Positions 1 through 10,772 of a stretch of DNA of 64,000 nucleotides are shown here, in pieces. The translations under genes were made by a program, and so were the position numbers. The DNA lies in the NCBI GenBank assembly GCA_033398695.1, contig CM065801.1, positions 50,788,358 through 50,852,357 on the forward strand. The letters are read 5' to 3'. This stretch comes from Orobanche coerulescens (taxonomy: Eukaryota > Streptophyta > Magnoliopsida > Lamiales > Orobanchaceae). Every line of letters begins with the position of its first letter. Within the stretch, counting starts at the first letter, position 1. The notes beneath the pieces were generated by a model, which did not search any database, was not told the origin of the DNA, and saw only the letters and a list, made by a program, of their open reading frames with translations.

Positions 1-2180
1 AGCGACCCTCTGCGCCCGGACGGCATTCAGCATCTGGTCCCGAAATCGGTCAACCGCCAAACGAGCCAGCTCGGTTTCCTTCTTCTCCAGCTCAAGCTCG
101 TGGCTCGCCCGCTTGGCCGCCTCCAGAGAGTCCTTCTCCATCGCCACGATCTTATCAGCAAACTCGGTGTTCTCTTTCCGAGCCGTCTCAAGATCCGCCT
201 GCAGGCGAATAGTGGAGGGCCGCCCCTCAAACTCCTGAGCAGCCTGGACAGCCATGGTCGCCGTCTGGAGAGAAAGGGCGAGAACAGCCTGCATCGAACT
301 CCCCGCTCGCTGACGAGCGATCGCATCCAGATCGTTCGTCCAGGCCTTCGGCAGAACAGAAGCAGCCTTGCTGACGTATGGAGGAATGTCGCAAGACTGG
401 CGAGGAGATCGGCTCGCTAGGAAATCCACGACCATCGGCGGGCAAGACGGATCTGTGCGACGGATCCTACATCAAAACAACGAAGTTAGCACAACTCCTA
501 CGCAGTTGCAAGTTTCAACACAAAAATGCTATCTACCTCTCAGCCTTCTCGGGATCCCGACCGAAATACGGTTTCCCTCGAGGGGTCTCAGCATCCACGA
601 TCGCCATCTCCCGCATAAAAGCCGCAGAGGGCGGCTCATTCTCCGGAGCAACAATGGTGATCGGAGGCACGGCGATCGGCACTTCATCGCCCGGGGCAGG
701 AACCGAAGTTTCTCCCAGCCTCGGCCTCTTGCGATTCGCTCGAAGCCCCTCCTCCGGAACTCCCTCCTCAGCCACGACCGTCTCCACGCGAGGCTCCGCC
801 TCCGGAACTATTGGCAACGCAACAGGTGGGGCCCGAGACGACCTCTTATGGTGGAGACGGCCTAGAACTCCAGGATTCGACATGGCGATCTCCGTCGGAG
901 GCTCCAAAAGGCGAGGAAAGCGAACCTCTGCAGTTAAGACGATCGACCAACAGTCAGACATTTTCCTCAAGTAAGGCGATCGCCTAGAAAGTGAAGGTCG
1001 CAGAAATTCATACCTGGCACCGAGAGATGTCTCGGGAAACGGAATAGCCGAGCCGACAACCAGCGACTCTCCTTATTGATCCGGTTGGCGTCAAGGTCGT
1101 CGTCCGACAAACTCCTTATCCGCTCCCAAACAACGAGAAAGTCAAAAGGCAACTCCTCGACCGCCGGAATGTGAAAACCTGCAAAACCGAAATCAAATTA
1201 GATCAGTCCAAAACGCATCCGAACGAAGGAGAGTCTAAACCCTTACCGGGATTCCTCTCCCGAAACTCGGTAGGGATCTCCAGCTCGCTCGAAGGATTGT
1301 CACTCGCGGAAGCCCTCCACTTGCCGGCGACCCAGAACCACTTCGTCTGATCGCCCCGCATCTTATTCGGGACTCCGTGAATTACCCGAACAGATCGGCC
1401 CTGAATATGGTAACCGCCGACCAACCCTTTATGAGCCGTCAGTTTGAACAAATGGTTCATCTACAACGGCGATGGGAGGCGGTATAGGCGGTGACCGCCG
1501 AAAATAGTGAGAGTGCAGATAATTTGGAGCCAGGCGTTCGGCGTCAGCTGAAGTAGCGCCACATTCCAAGCGGCCAGCAGGTGAGAGACAGCAAAGGATA
1601 GAGGGAAGCGCAGCCCGGCCTCCATAATCGCCTCATTCACGGCGACCATACCCATCGGAGGCTGATCGGCTCGCTCATTCTCCGCCGGCGTGAACATGTC
1701 CACATCTGAAGGAACATGGAATCTCGTCCTCCAGACGGCCAGATCTTTCCTGGACGCCGAACTCCGTATTTGGCCAAGCGACCACAACGATCGCTGCGCA
1801 GCCCGGTACTGCGACCGTTTGGGAAGCACATAGGGGTAGGCGACCGAGTATCCACGGAAATCGAATCTCGGAGTAGGACCGGCCAACTTCTCCATTATCT
1901 CAGCAAAGGCCTTATAGGCCCGGCCGAAAGCGCTATGTTGCTCCCAGTAAGCCCTAATCGCCAGATCTCTCTCTATCTGCGATCGTCTCTCTTCAGCAGC
2001 CGCCTCCTTAGCGACATCGGCTTCGTTGAATAAAGCCTCGACTTCAGCAGGGTCGATTCCGGCCCGAATAGCTTCAGCGTCCGTCTCTAGGTGGAAGTCG
2101 GAAGAAGGTTCTCCCCGGACAGTCGATGTCCCGGCGGCAGAACTGGTACTCACTCCACGTGATGTTGAGGTTCCGGCCAT
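1..2180 (-). CDS. Spliced antisense gene of the Tat-like element (aORF), 3' end cut by window
   Basis: Four exons fit with consistent splice phases: 2180-1247 (donor GTAAGG, phase 1), 1178-1014 (acceptor TTTGCAG, donor GTATGA), 927-537 (acceptor CTGCAG, donor GTAGAT, phase 2) and 466 to beyond base 1 (acceptor GATGTAG). The first ATG in frame is at 2180. Exon 1 resembles the 'putative plant transposon protein' domain found in many plant genomes: an 'FHVPSDVDMF' segment, a 'NEAIMEAGLRFPL' segment and 'LLQLTPNAW'. Exon 3 is Pro/Glu-rich and low complexity. Exon 4 encodes a strongly charged, coiled-coil-like region rich in Lys/Glu/Ala heptads over about the last 70 visible residues. One in-frame TAG (1461-1463) interrupts exon 1. 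It may be a real nonsense mutation, a sequence error, or a sign that the exon model is incomplete there. The function is unknown. A TATA box lies about 150 bp upstream on the same strand. Confidence 0.6.
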
Positions 2181-2328
2181 TCTCAAAGAAAGATAAGGAG
2201 AAAAGGATTTTTCTTACCCGAAGGTGAAATCGAACGACGATCGGCACTAAGATCTTCAGAAAAATCGACAGCAAGTCCTTCTTTCTCCAATAAGTACGCG
2301 TGAGTATGAAACTGCAGCACTGCGCCCT

Positions 2329-2336
2329 TTTATAGG
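2329..2336 (-). promoter_or_regulatory. TATA box of the antisense gene
   Basis: TATAAAAG on the minus strand, followed by GGCGC, about 150 bp upstream of the antisense ATG at 2180. Position and sequence suit a Pol II promoter driving the antisense gene independently of the LTR promoter. Confidence 0.5.
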
Positions 2337-2978
2337 AGAAGGCATGGACTCGTTTGCAATAAGGGAAAATCTCAGGGGTCGGATCTCAAACGACGCATTA
2401 ATTGACTCCTTCGAGACCCGCGTACGCGTCTTTTCAAGGACGCGTCAGCCGAAGAGTCATTAATGACCGTTGGTATCCTCCAATAGTAACCCGGCACGTG
2501 CGCGGAGACTTTTCAACGCTCATTGCCTTTTCCCGCGCAGTTTAGCGGCCAACCAGGTCGTCCGAACCCAGAGTATATCAGCTCAAAGACGATCCCCAGT
2601 TCAATGAAACGCAAAGTCGCTCGTCAAAAGTTCAGCGATCGCCAAGAGAGCCACATCACCCCACGTTTCCAACGTATGAGCGAGCTGGGGGGCAATTGTT
2701 GTGTCACGATTTATTCATCCCGACAGGCGATCGACTATAAGGCCGAGCGACCAAGTCAACTCCAGTCAAACTTTGGCTAGCTCGCCTAATCGAAGATATC
2801 AGACCACCATCAGTACCCAGCGATCGACTCCCAAGGCGATCGCCATTTGGCAGCTGGCGACCGACTCTAGTATCCGGCTAAGGACGGTCGACCTACGTCC
2901 CGAGCAGGGATGATCGCCCGTCAAAGTCATCGAGGACTGGATCTCAGAACAGCACCCACGTGCAGATCCACAAAAGGC

Positions 2979-3037
2979 GCTGACAAACAAGATCTCCGCT
3001 GACAGACAAGATCTTTTGCTGACAGACAAGACCTTTG
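2979..3037 (+). repeat. Three tandem 20-bp units in the Tat-like LTR
   Basis: Three consecutive units of the form GCTGACARACAAGATCT start at 2979, 2998 and 3018. They lie in U3, upstream of the TATA box, and could be a reiterated regulatory element. Confidence 0.75.
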
Positions 3038-3258
3038 ACCACAGTCTGTCACCTACCTCACCTACCGGCAGGCGCGCCGAAAGTTGTCAGTGGGACCACC
3101 CGTGATAAAGAATCGGGACGCGCGTGCAGCTCCCCATCGACCGCATATTGACCGCCAAAGAACTCCTGCAGACTTTAAGGGAACAAGCCCACGTGCTAAA
3201 AGACGATCGCCCGATTATTATAATGCAGAAAAGGCGATCGCCCGGCGTATCCAAGTCC

Positions 3259-3266
3259 TATAAATA
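3259..3266 (+). promoter_or_regulatory. LTR TATA box (Tat-like element)
   Basis: TATAAATA inside the LTR, just downstream of a GGCGATCGCC palindrome (about 3230-3240). It supports the plus-strand orientation of the element. Confidence 0.55.
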
Positions 3267-3817
3267 GAGAACCTCCTCCTACTGGAAAAAGGTTCGGAAT
3301 TCATTTCACCAACAACAGAAATACAGTAGAACATACAAGCTCCCTGCTCGCCTAATCCATCTCGTGACTTCTCTCTACGATTCTGTCGCCCATAAGACGA
3401 TCGGCAGAGGCAGCAAGTCTCCACTAGACAGATTCCAAGAGATTCATAAGCCCAGGAGCCCAAGCATCCAGCTATATACTCGCCGTGAGAGACTGTCGAT
3501 CTCTCACCGCCGCGACTGTTCATCTCCCTTGTTACAAGAACTCACAGAGCATCAAATCTGGTTCTTCCGGCAATCTACACGCTCACTAGCTAAGATAACA
3601 AGAATCTTTACACTCATTGTAATTGTATTCTTACATTAGTACTTGTATCCCCGAATATTAGTATTAATAATATCTCGCGAGAGCATTCAAGCCCGGGACT
3701 AACAACCCCGGCAAATCTTGTGTTATTTATCTTTCTCACGGAAGTGCTCTTGCATTTGTTTGCTATCCCATCCATTCCAGCAATATCTATCTCCGGATAA
3801 TATTTTGGGTAGCAACA

Positions 3818-5658
3818 ATCGCCAAACCATCTCAATTCCCTTCCTTAACTTTGGCTGAAATGTGGTACCGTATTATGATGTTTGATTAAGATATTACTAA
3901 AGAAAATTGGTTTCCTTGGGTTCGGAAATGTGTAAAGGGAAGTCGAAGTATGTGTCGGTGTATATGTTGATTTTATAGAATAAAATTAGAGGGCAGCAAG
4001 ATGAAGGTATAAAATAGACATCGCAAATGTTTCGTATCGAGTATTTTCGTGTCGTGTACTTTCGTGTTTTGTGTACTAAAGATCAAATCCATACGATACG
4101 AAATGATGTCGTGTCGTGTCGTGTACCACACAAATTCGTGTCGTTTCGTATCGTTTTTTCGTGTCAGACACATAATGTAAAATAAATATTAAAATATTAT
4201 ACAAATAACAAGTTTAATATTTTAATATTACTTTTATAGATTTTAGTAGATAAACGAAACGAATGGCAACGAAAACACGAATGTTTATACAAAATTTATG
4301 AAAGTTCACATTATATTTCGAATTTTAAAGTTTAGTACAAACAGAATTTATAAAACGTATGTTTTTATAAAATTAAATATAAAATATTATATACATATAT
4401 ATAAATGTTTATTTATTTATTTACTTCACGTACATCGTGTCGTGTCGTGTACCGAAAGGGTAAACACAAAACCGACACTAAATCTCAATCGTGTATTTTC
4501 GTGTTTGTGTATTTTCGTGTCGTGTACTCAAAATTCAAATACAAACACTAAATTTTCGTGTCGTTTTCATGTCGTGTTTTCGTATCGTGTGGTAAATTGC
4601 CGGGTCTAGTATAAAATCACTTGGAGCTTGAATTAGGGTGGGAATATTAAACTAATATTATCTAAATCAAAGTTCATAAATTACTTGATGTTTATCGGCA
4701 AATATTTAGATATGACCACTATAACTCGTCTCTCGGTGTGAAATAAATTTTAGATTTTAACTTTTTGATATTTTTTTCAGTTCAGAAGTTGATTTTCTTG
4801 ATTTTTTTTAGTTCTTTAAGAAAAAAAATAACTTTTTCAAGTTTTTAAGAGTTTTTTTTTTAGTATTTTTAATTTTAATTTTTACTTTTTTTCCAATTTT
4901 CTACATTGATGTTTAGTTTTTTAAATTCAATATTTTTATTTATTTTAGATTTTTTTCTTTTGTTTATTTAAAATATAATTTTAGAAGATTAATCTTATGG
5001 TACCTACTATTTGCACGGATGCGAGTGCGTGGGTGCGGGGCGATACGATGCGGATACGGTGATCAAAAATATTAGGGTCGATTCATTAAGGATACGTGTA
5101 TTTGTTTATATTTTATTATATATAATATCTAAAATATATATTAATATTTCAGAAAATCGTAAAGAAAATCTATATACTTCACCTTTTTTTTCTTAACCTA
5201 AACTTAGTCATATTCATAAACTTAATAAATTAATAATAAAACGTCAATTCAAATATCATCAGTCAAATACATATGTTATAATAGTGAATTAAATCCAAAA
5301 TTAGGTCATATTGTCAAATTTTAAAAAAAGGTCATATTGTCAATTTAAATTTACATTTATAATAAAGTTCAACTCAAACATAAATTTTAGTGCTTGATAA
5401 TATGATCATATCTAATCATTTAGTTTGATTCGCTGGATTCATGCATTGGATTCGAGTATCAATTAAATTTTAGTATTTTACAATTTATAGATTAACCACG
5501 TGACATTTGAACTCATGGATTCGAGAATCGCATCCTATTTTAGAAGAATTGGTGCATTATAGGGTACCTATCTATTATGTCTCACAATGTTTTTTGACAA
5601 AATATTATGTCTCACATTGATCCAGTAGAAGTAAGTGAGAAAAAAGCACAAATAGTCC
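3818..5658. other. AT-rich intergenic DNA with GTGTCGTGT-rich stretches
   Basis: No credible gene. At about 4020-4160 and 4430-4600 the sequence is dominated by reiterated TCGTGTCGTGT and TTTCGTGT words, mixed with GTACCACAC and GTACCGAAAG. This suggests a degenerate repeat or MITE whose ends I could not define. The remainder is T/A-rich with poly(T) runs. Confidence 0.5.
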
Positions 5659-6647
5659 TGTATCTTTTCCCGAATACAATACTAGTCCTTTATCTTATCA
5701 CATATAATCCTTTCGTTATCAAATGTAGTTCTCCCCGTCGGGAAAATTAATAAGTCGCCGAGAATTGACACATGCTCCGGCTGTACTGCTTACATGGCGT
5801 TCCATGTCATTAAATAAATCCACATCATTACTTATTCCATATTATTTGGCGAGAAAATATTTTTTTGGTCCCATAACTAATGTACTGTTTCATCTCAATA
5901 ACTATATTTTTTTTAATTTTGGTCCCATAACTATTTATGTTGTCCAATTTTTGTCCCTTAACTAGTGAATTATCCAATTTTTGTCCCATAAATATCTCAT
6001 TCGTACAAATGACGCCCAAGTGTCACCGAAAATGGCAAAATTGTGTCGTTTTTAATCAAAATTTCCGGTATTAAATTGGATTTCCGGCATCGGGTACACG
6101 TGGAGGCTGACTGGATAATTTTTTTAATCACAAAAGTGACACGGCATTAAATAATAAAAAACAAAAAATTACGAAAAAAATTATCCAGTCGACCTCCACG
6201 TGTGCCCGATGCCGGAAATTCAATTTAATACCGGATATTTCGATTAAAAACGATACAGTTTTGCCATTTACGGTGACACTTGGGCGTCATTTGTACGAAT
6301 GAGATATTTATGGGACGAAAATTGGATAATTCACTAGTTAAGGGACGAAAATTGGACAACATAAATAGTTATGGGACCAAAATTAAAAAAGATGTAGTTA
6401 TTGGGATGAAAATTGGACAGTACAATAGTTATGGGACCAAAAAAATATTTTCTAGCCAAATAATGTGGAATAAGTAATGAGATGGATTTATTTAATGACA
6501 TGGAACACCATGTAAGCAGTACAGCCGGAGCATGTGTCAATTCTCGACGACTTTTTAATTTTTCCGACAGGAAAGATTATATTGATAACGAAAGGACTAT
6601 ATGTGAATAAAAAGATAAAAGATAGTATTGAATTCGGAAAAAGACAC
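5659..6647. repeat. Long inverted-repeat (foldback / MULE-like) element
   Basis: The left arm (about 5659-6120) reappears as its reverse complement in the right arm (about 6180-6647). Segments around 5766-5830 and 6480-6545 are mirror copies, as are the CCGGCATCGGG segments flanking the centre. The spacer is about 60 bp. Minus-strand and plus-strand ORFs in the two arms translate to nearly the same peptide, which is a by-product of the symmetry. No transposase and no clear TSD. The transcript would form a hairpin of about 450 bp. A Mutator-like or foldback MITE is the likeliest class. Confidence 0.75.
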
Positions 6648-7010
6648 GTTAAATAAGAAGTCTCACATAAGACTTACTTCGAGAAAGGAAATGCTTGGTA
6701 ATAGAATAACAAATACAAAAAAATAAGACCCGTTTTATGGCTCACTCATGTCTTTTTAGCAGTACATTCCTTCTTATCTTAAAATAATAGAATAAAAAAT
6801 ACAAAAAAAAAAAAGAGAAAAAAGTATACATAACTAAAATATCAAAAAATGAATACTAGAAAACTGTAAATGAACTAAAAATTAGAAGAAGAAAAAAAAA
6901 CTCTATAAAATAAACTAAGAACCCCAGAAATTATAAATCCGTAATAAAAGGACAAAAAGAAAATGAAAAAAGTCTCACCTAAAAATTAAAAAAGGAACAA
7001 CTGAATGTAC
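6648..7010. other. A-rich intergenic spacer
   Basis: A-rich sequence with many poly(A) runs and no credible gene or structured repeat. Confidence 0.6.
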
Positions 7011-7013
7011 TTA

Positions 7014-8869
7014 GGGGGGAGGGAGTAGGGCTCGGGTAAGGGAATCGGGTATCTTTACCCGAGCGGTAACACCGCCGTCGGGGCATCGGGTAAGGCGGGC
7101 GGTGTTACCATTCGGCTTCTGAAGCCGATCGGTGGGGGGGGGGGTTGTTTTTGAAAATTCTAGCCGTTGAACGGCTAGTTCAAATAAAAAAAAAAATTTC
7201 CCTATAAAATCAAACTTTTTCAACTCATTTTTTCAAAATAAAAACACACAAAACACAAATAAAAACACACACTAATATTTCAAAAACACAAAACCATGGA
7301 TCCAAGAAGAGGTAAAAAAACTTCCACCTCGCAACCACAACAAACTCCGTTAGGATTTAGCCAATTTTATTCTCAAGCATCCCCGAATCAATTTTACGTT
7401 CCACAACCCCCATCTCCACATCCATTATACCAATATAATATGGGTCCTCCTCAAATGAATCCTCAACACTACAACATCACTACTACAAGCGAGTTCTCCC
7501 CGTTCGAAAACATTGATGAAGACGTAGAGTACGCAGAAACACAACCACTACCAAACGAAGAAGACGAAGATGAGGAAGTTCAAGAAGTCGATCCGAGAGG
7601 GAAGAAAAAAGCATTCGGTGGGAGGAGGCCCCGTGAACTTTGGTCGCCGGCACAAGAGGAGGCTTTGGCGAAAGCATGGATTCAAATCTCCGAATGTGGT
7701 GTTGTCGGTAATGAACAAAAGTCCGACGGTTTTTGGAAACGAATTCTCAAGCATTACGAGGGAACTATGGGTTCGAGTTCACGAACTTTTCATTCGTTGA
7801 ATACCAAGTGGAAAACAATGAACACGGCCATGGGTATTTTCAACGGCTACTACCTCCAAGCAGACAAACTATACTTTTTATTTTACGTAATCTATATTTT
7901 TATTTTACATAATCTATATTTTTTATTTTGTATATAATGTAGAAACGTGCTAAGGCTAGTGGGTGCAACGACTTGGACGTGGTGAGGCAAGCTGAGTCCG
8001 ATTACTATACAGCAAAAAAAAGACAATTTACTCATACCTTGGCGTGGGAGATTGTCAGAGGTCATGACAAATGGACGGAGCAAGAATGTTTTCAAGATAT
8101 TGCCGGTGCGACAAGCAACTCTTCAAAAAGGAAGTCGGGGGAGTATGAATCGGCAAGCAACACCGTTCCCGACATGAATGAAGACCCCAACCCTCCACTT
8201 TCATCAAGAAAGATGAAAAAGAAGCAAGGCGCATCCTCGTCGATCTCAAGTGTTGCGGATAAAATCAACTCCTACACACAAAAGAAGACACAATATTTGG
8301 AAGAAAAACGCGAGAAGAATGCTTTGGCAAAACAATTGTTGGCTACACAACTCGAGGGGGCGAAGTTCAAGAATGCACAACGGGAGATGAAGTTTTTTTT
8401 GGAGCCGCATGATCACATTCGCGATCCCGCTATGTTGGAATTCGTTGTTAACCAAAAACGTGAAATTGCGGCCAAACACGGATGGACTTGCAATTTTTAA
8501 GTTGTAGTTTCAACTTATTTTAATTTCAACTTATGTAATATTTTTTTTTTAAGTTGTAGTTTCAATTTTTAAGTTGTAGTTTTTTTTAAGTATTATGTAA
8601 TATTTTTATTTTTAATGAAATGATATGTTTTTATGTAATGTTTTTTTTAAGTATTATGTAATGTTTTTATTTTTAATGAAATGGTATGTTTTTATTTTAA
8701 TATTGTATGTGATTTTATGTATGAACAAAAAAAAATCGGGTAGTATAGGTGACCACTCCCTCCACTTAGGGTAGTGTTAGGGTAGAATTGGGTAGTTTTG
8801 AATTGGAGGATTTTTATTGGATAGAGGTGATGTGGCACCTAGGGTATTAGGTGACCACTCCCTCCCCCC
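7014..8869 (+). mobile_element. PIF/Harbinger DNA transposon carrying only the Myb-like gene
   Basis: The ends are inverted repeats of GGGGGGAGGGAGT, flanked on both sides by TTA (7011-7013 and 8870-8872), the standard PIF/Harbinger target-site duplication. The right end contains two copies of GTGACCACTCCCTCC. The single gene inside encodes the SANT/Myb-like accessory protein of this superfamily. No DDE transposase ORF is present in the 1.86 kb, so the element cannot move by itself. Confidence 0.85.
7296..8500 (+). CDS. PIF/Harbinger Myb/SANT-like accessory protein (two exons)
   Basis: In PIF/Harbinger elements the partner protein binds element DNA and helps bring the transposase into the nucleus. 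Exon 1 starts at ATG 7296. It has a Pro/Gln-rich N-terminus, an acidic stretch (about residues 73-98), a basic patch with GKKK, and a Myb/SANT-like trihelix from about residue 113 ('LWSPAQEEALAKAWI', 'GFWKRILKHY', 'LNTKWKTMN'). An AT-rich intron follows the 'GIFNGYYLQA' region; its donor is not clear. A good acceptor (TGTAG at about 7936-7940) starts exon 2, which runs to TAA at 8498-8500. Exon 2 encodes the Lys/Glu-rich 'NAM-associated' C-terminal region with a coiled-coil-like stretch. Relatives are often annotated in plant genomes under misleading names such as 'glutathione S-transferase T3-like'. The frame is open apart from the intron. Confidence 0.75.
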
Positions 8870-8872
8870 TTA

Positions 8873-10128
8873 GGCTCCGTCTCACATACACACTAGAGTG
8901 TATTTTATTAAGATCAGAGTTTTTAAAGAGGCCCTCCATGCTTTTCAAAGATGTGAATTTCATTCTTTATATAATTTATTATTTTAGAAAAATAAAAATA
9001 AAATCTGATACATTTCGTTCTTAGCTTATGATTGATACTGATTGAAAACTGGTTTATATTTTAATATTCCAACATAAAATTGAAAAATAAAGTTTAAATG
9101 GTAATTTTTTCAAGTATACTTTCCTTCCAGTTAGTTTTCACCATACCAAATAGGAGCGTATGTTTCTTATTTAATGCTAAATGCTTAGCTTCTATTGATG
9201 AATATAAGTCGAGGTTCGTATTCATTTGAGTGCGTGAGTTGTAAGCCGAGATCATAAGATCAATTCATTTGAGTATCTATGGCATTCACTATTTGAAAAG
9301 TTGTTGCTAGCCAAATTTGGTATACCTTTAAATCTAGCTATTAGAAAAGAATCCGCAAATATAACAGTCATATTTATATCTTTATAACGAACATAAATAT
9401 TTATATTATGACTAATTTCCCTCAAATATATATATATATATATACCCGTTTAACATGGGCAATTAAATAATTATCAATAGAATATTTGTTATATTCAAAT
9501 TTAATTTTCTATAGTTTTTTTTTATTTTTTCAGTACAAATTCCACGATGAAAGAGGGCAACATTGAACCAGACACAAAGCTTTGAGTTTGGCATTGATGT
9601 TGAGATTATACAGTTGACGGTATAGTATGTTCTTTTCATCAGGTTGTCACCCTGAGTGTGCGGTTTTAGAAATTTGTCTTTATATTTGCCCAAGGATTAA
9701 GGTCTTCATAGAATAGCATCAACCATCAATGCCATAAGTCATTTTCATTATTTTCTATTTCAGGACATGAAGGATATGTCTATGACAACTACTACCACTA
9801 CCAATGTTTTTAATCAACCTGTGGGGCTATCTAATCATAGCATTTTTATTTTTCAGTTCCCACTTTGCACCTACCTGCTCTTTGTCTAGTACTATTAATG
9901 GCAAAGAAAATGACATGTTAATTATATTTGTTAACAACTAAACAAGAACTAAATTGAAATAAATTCGAGATTGTCAGAAATTCACAACTTTGATTTTAGG
10001 TCGTGTTTCCATGGACAATTGAATAGTCTATTGATAAAATCATGTGGTGAAAGTAGACTCTTCAAGTGAGATTGAAAGAGTATTTTTGGTTATACATGAT
10101 GAAAGCTGTCACGTTTACTATTTCTGTT
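8873..10128. other. AT-rich intergenic DNA
   Basis: No credible gene. Contains a short (TA)n run near 9429-9442. Nothing else structured was recognised. Confidence 0.55.
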
Positions 10129-10772
10129 TGTCACGACCCGAATAAGAAATTAAGAAGTGGAAGAAAAACTGGAAAAAATATAATTTAAGAAAGAGAGATG
10201 AATTTCCACGGATAACCTAGTAAGGGTGTGATAAAGGGGATAAGTACTGTATGAATACTTTAGAATTCAACTTAGATATACACGTTATATATATTAGTCT
10301 TGAAGTTTAAGAAAAGTTTCATAGTAGTTAAAAACCGACATGGCTTAGGAAACATAATCACGAAAGAGTATTTGTAGCGGATAGACATAATTGGTTACAT
10401 ATATGAAGATATGTAACCGGAGCTTAATATCGTTGTACATATAAGACTTCCATTCAACACCCTCTGTTATATTTTCTGTTCAACCTGCACATTTGCAAAG
10501 ATATACAGGACTGAGTACATCATACTCACTGAACATAATACCAAAAGATAAAATATGCTCTCGTACTTGTTATCATGCATATAAGCAGTAACACACAAGA
10601 TTAAAAGAATCCGTGTTTACTAAGATATTTTATTTTATTGCACATATCATCAAATTCACAATATTCATAAATTGGGAAAGGTAGCCACCTCCCGCGAACA
10701 TTATTCTCCGAGATCAGCCACTTCGAAGAGAGCTCACAATCTCGAGTACTGTGTACACTAAACCTGACTAGA
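10129..10772 (-). repeat. Possible gypsy LTR fragment at the Athila insertion site
   Basis: Starts TGTCACGACCCG, which resembles the reverse complement of a chromovirus LTR 3' end. The sequence to its right is cut by the Athila-like insertion at 10773. The other half might lie right of 44044, but I could not find the far end or a TSD. This is a weak call. Confidence 0.3.

Larger units (their letters stand above)
1..3817 (+). mobile_element. 3' part of a Tat/Retand-like Ty3/gypsy retrotransposon
   Basis: This is the right-hand end of an LTR retrotransposon whose 5' half lies outside the window. A G-rich polypurine tract (about 2680-2696) directly precedes an LTR with TGTTG...CAACA ends. The internal part shows no sense-strand polyprotein but carries a spliced antisense gene. 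Extra antisense ORFs between pol and the 3' LTR are known in the plant Tat lineage, and I base the lineage call on that; no reverse transcriptase is visible to confirm it. The hexamer CGATCG is conspicuously frequent throughout. The TSD cannot be tested because the 5' LTR is missing. Confidence 0.6.
2697..3817 (+). repeat. 3' LTR of the Tat-like element
   Basis: The ends are TGTTG...CAACA, a perfect 5-bp terminal inverted repeat. The left end is preceded by the G-rich tract ending GGGGGGCAA. A plus-strand TATA box lies at 3259-3266. Upstream of it are several CGATCG-centred palindromes (for example GGCGATCGCC near 2829 and 3232) and three 20-bp tandem units at 2979-3037. Minus-strand ORFs here are incidental. 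Confidence 0.7.

Noticed and set aside
378..974. Plus-strand 198-residue ORF
   Set aside because: It overlaps exons of the better-supported minus-strand gene, has low-complexity Arg/Ser/Gly composition and no recognisable domain. It is a shadow of the GC-rich antisense exons.
5828..6477. Mirror ORFs 'MGVICTNEIFMG...' on both strands
   Set aside because: They are the same sequence read from the two arms of the inverted repeat; no domain and no codon bias.
9429..9442. (TA)n run as a regulatory site
   Set aside because: Ordinary microsatellite in AT-rich DNA.
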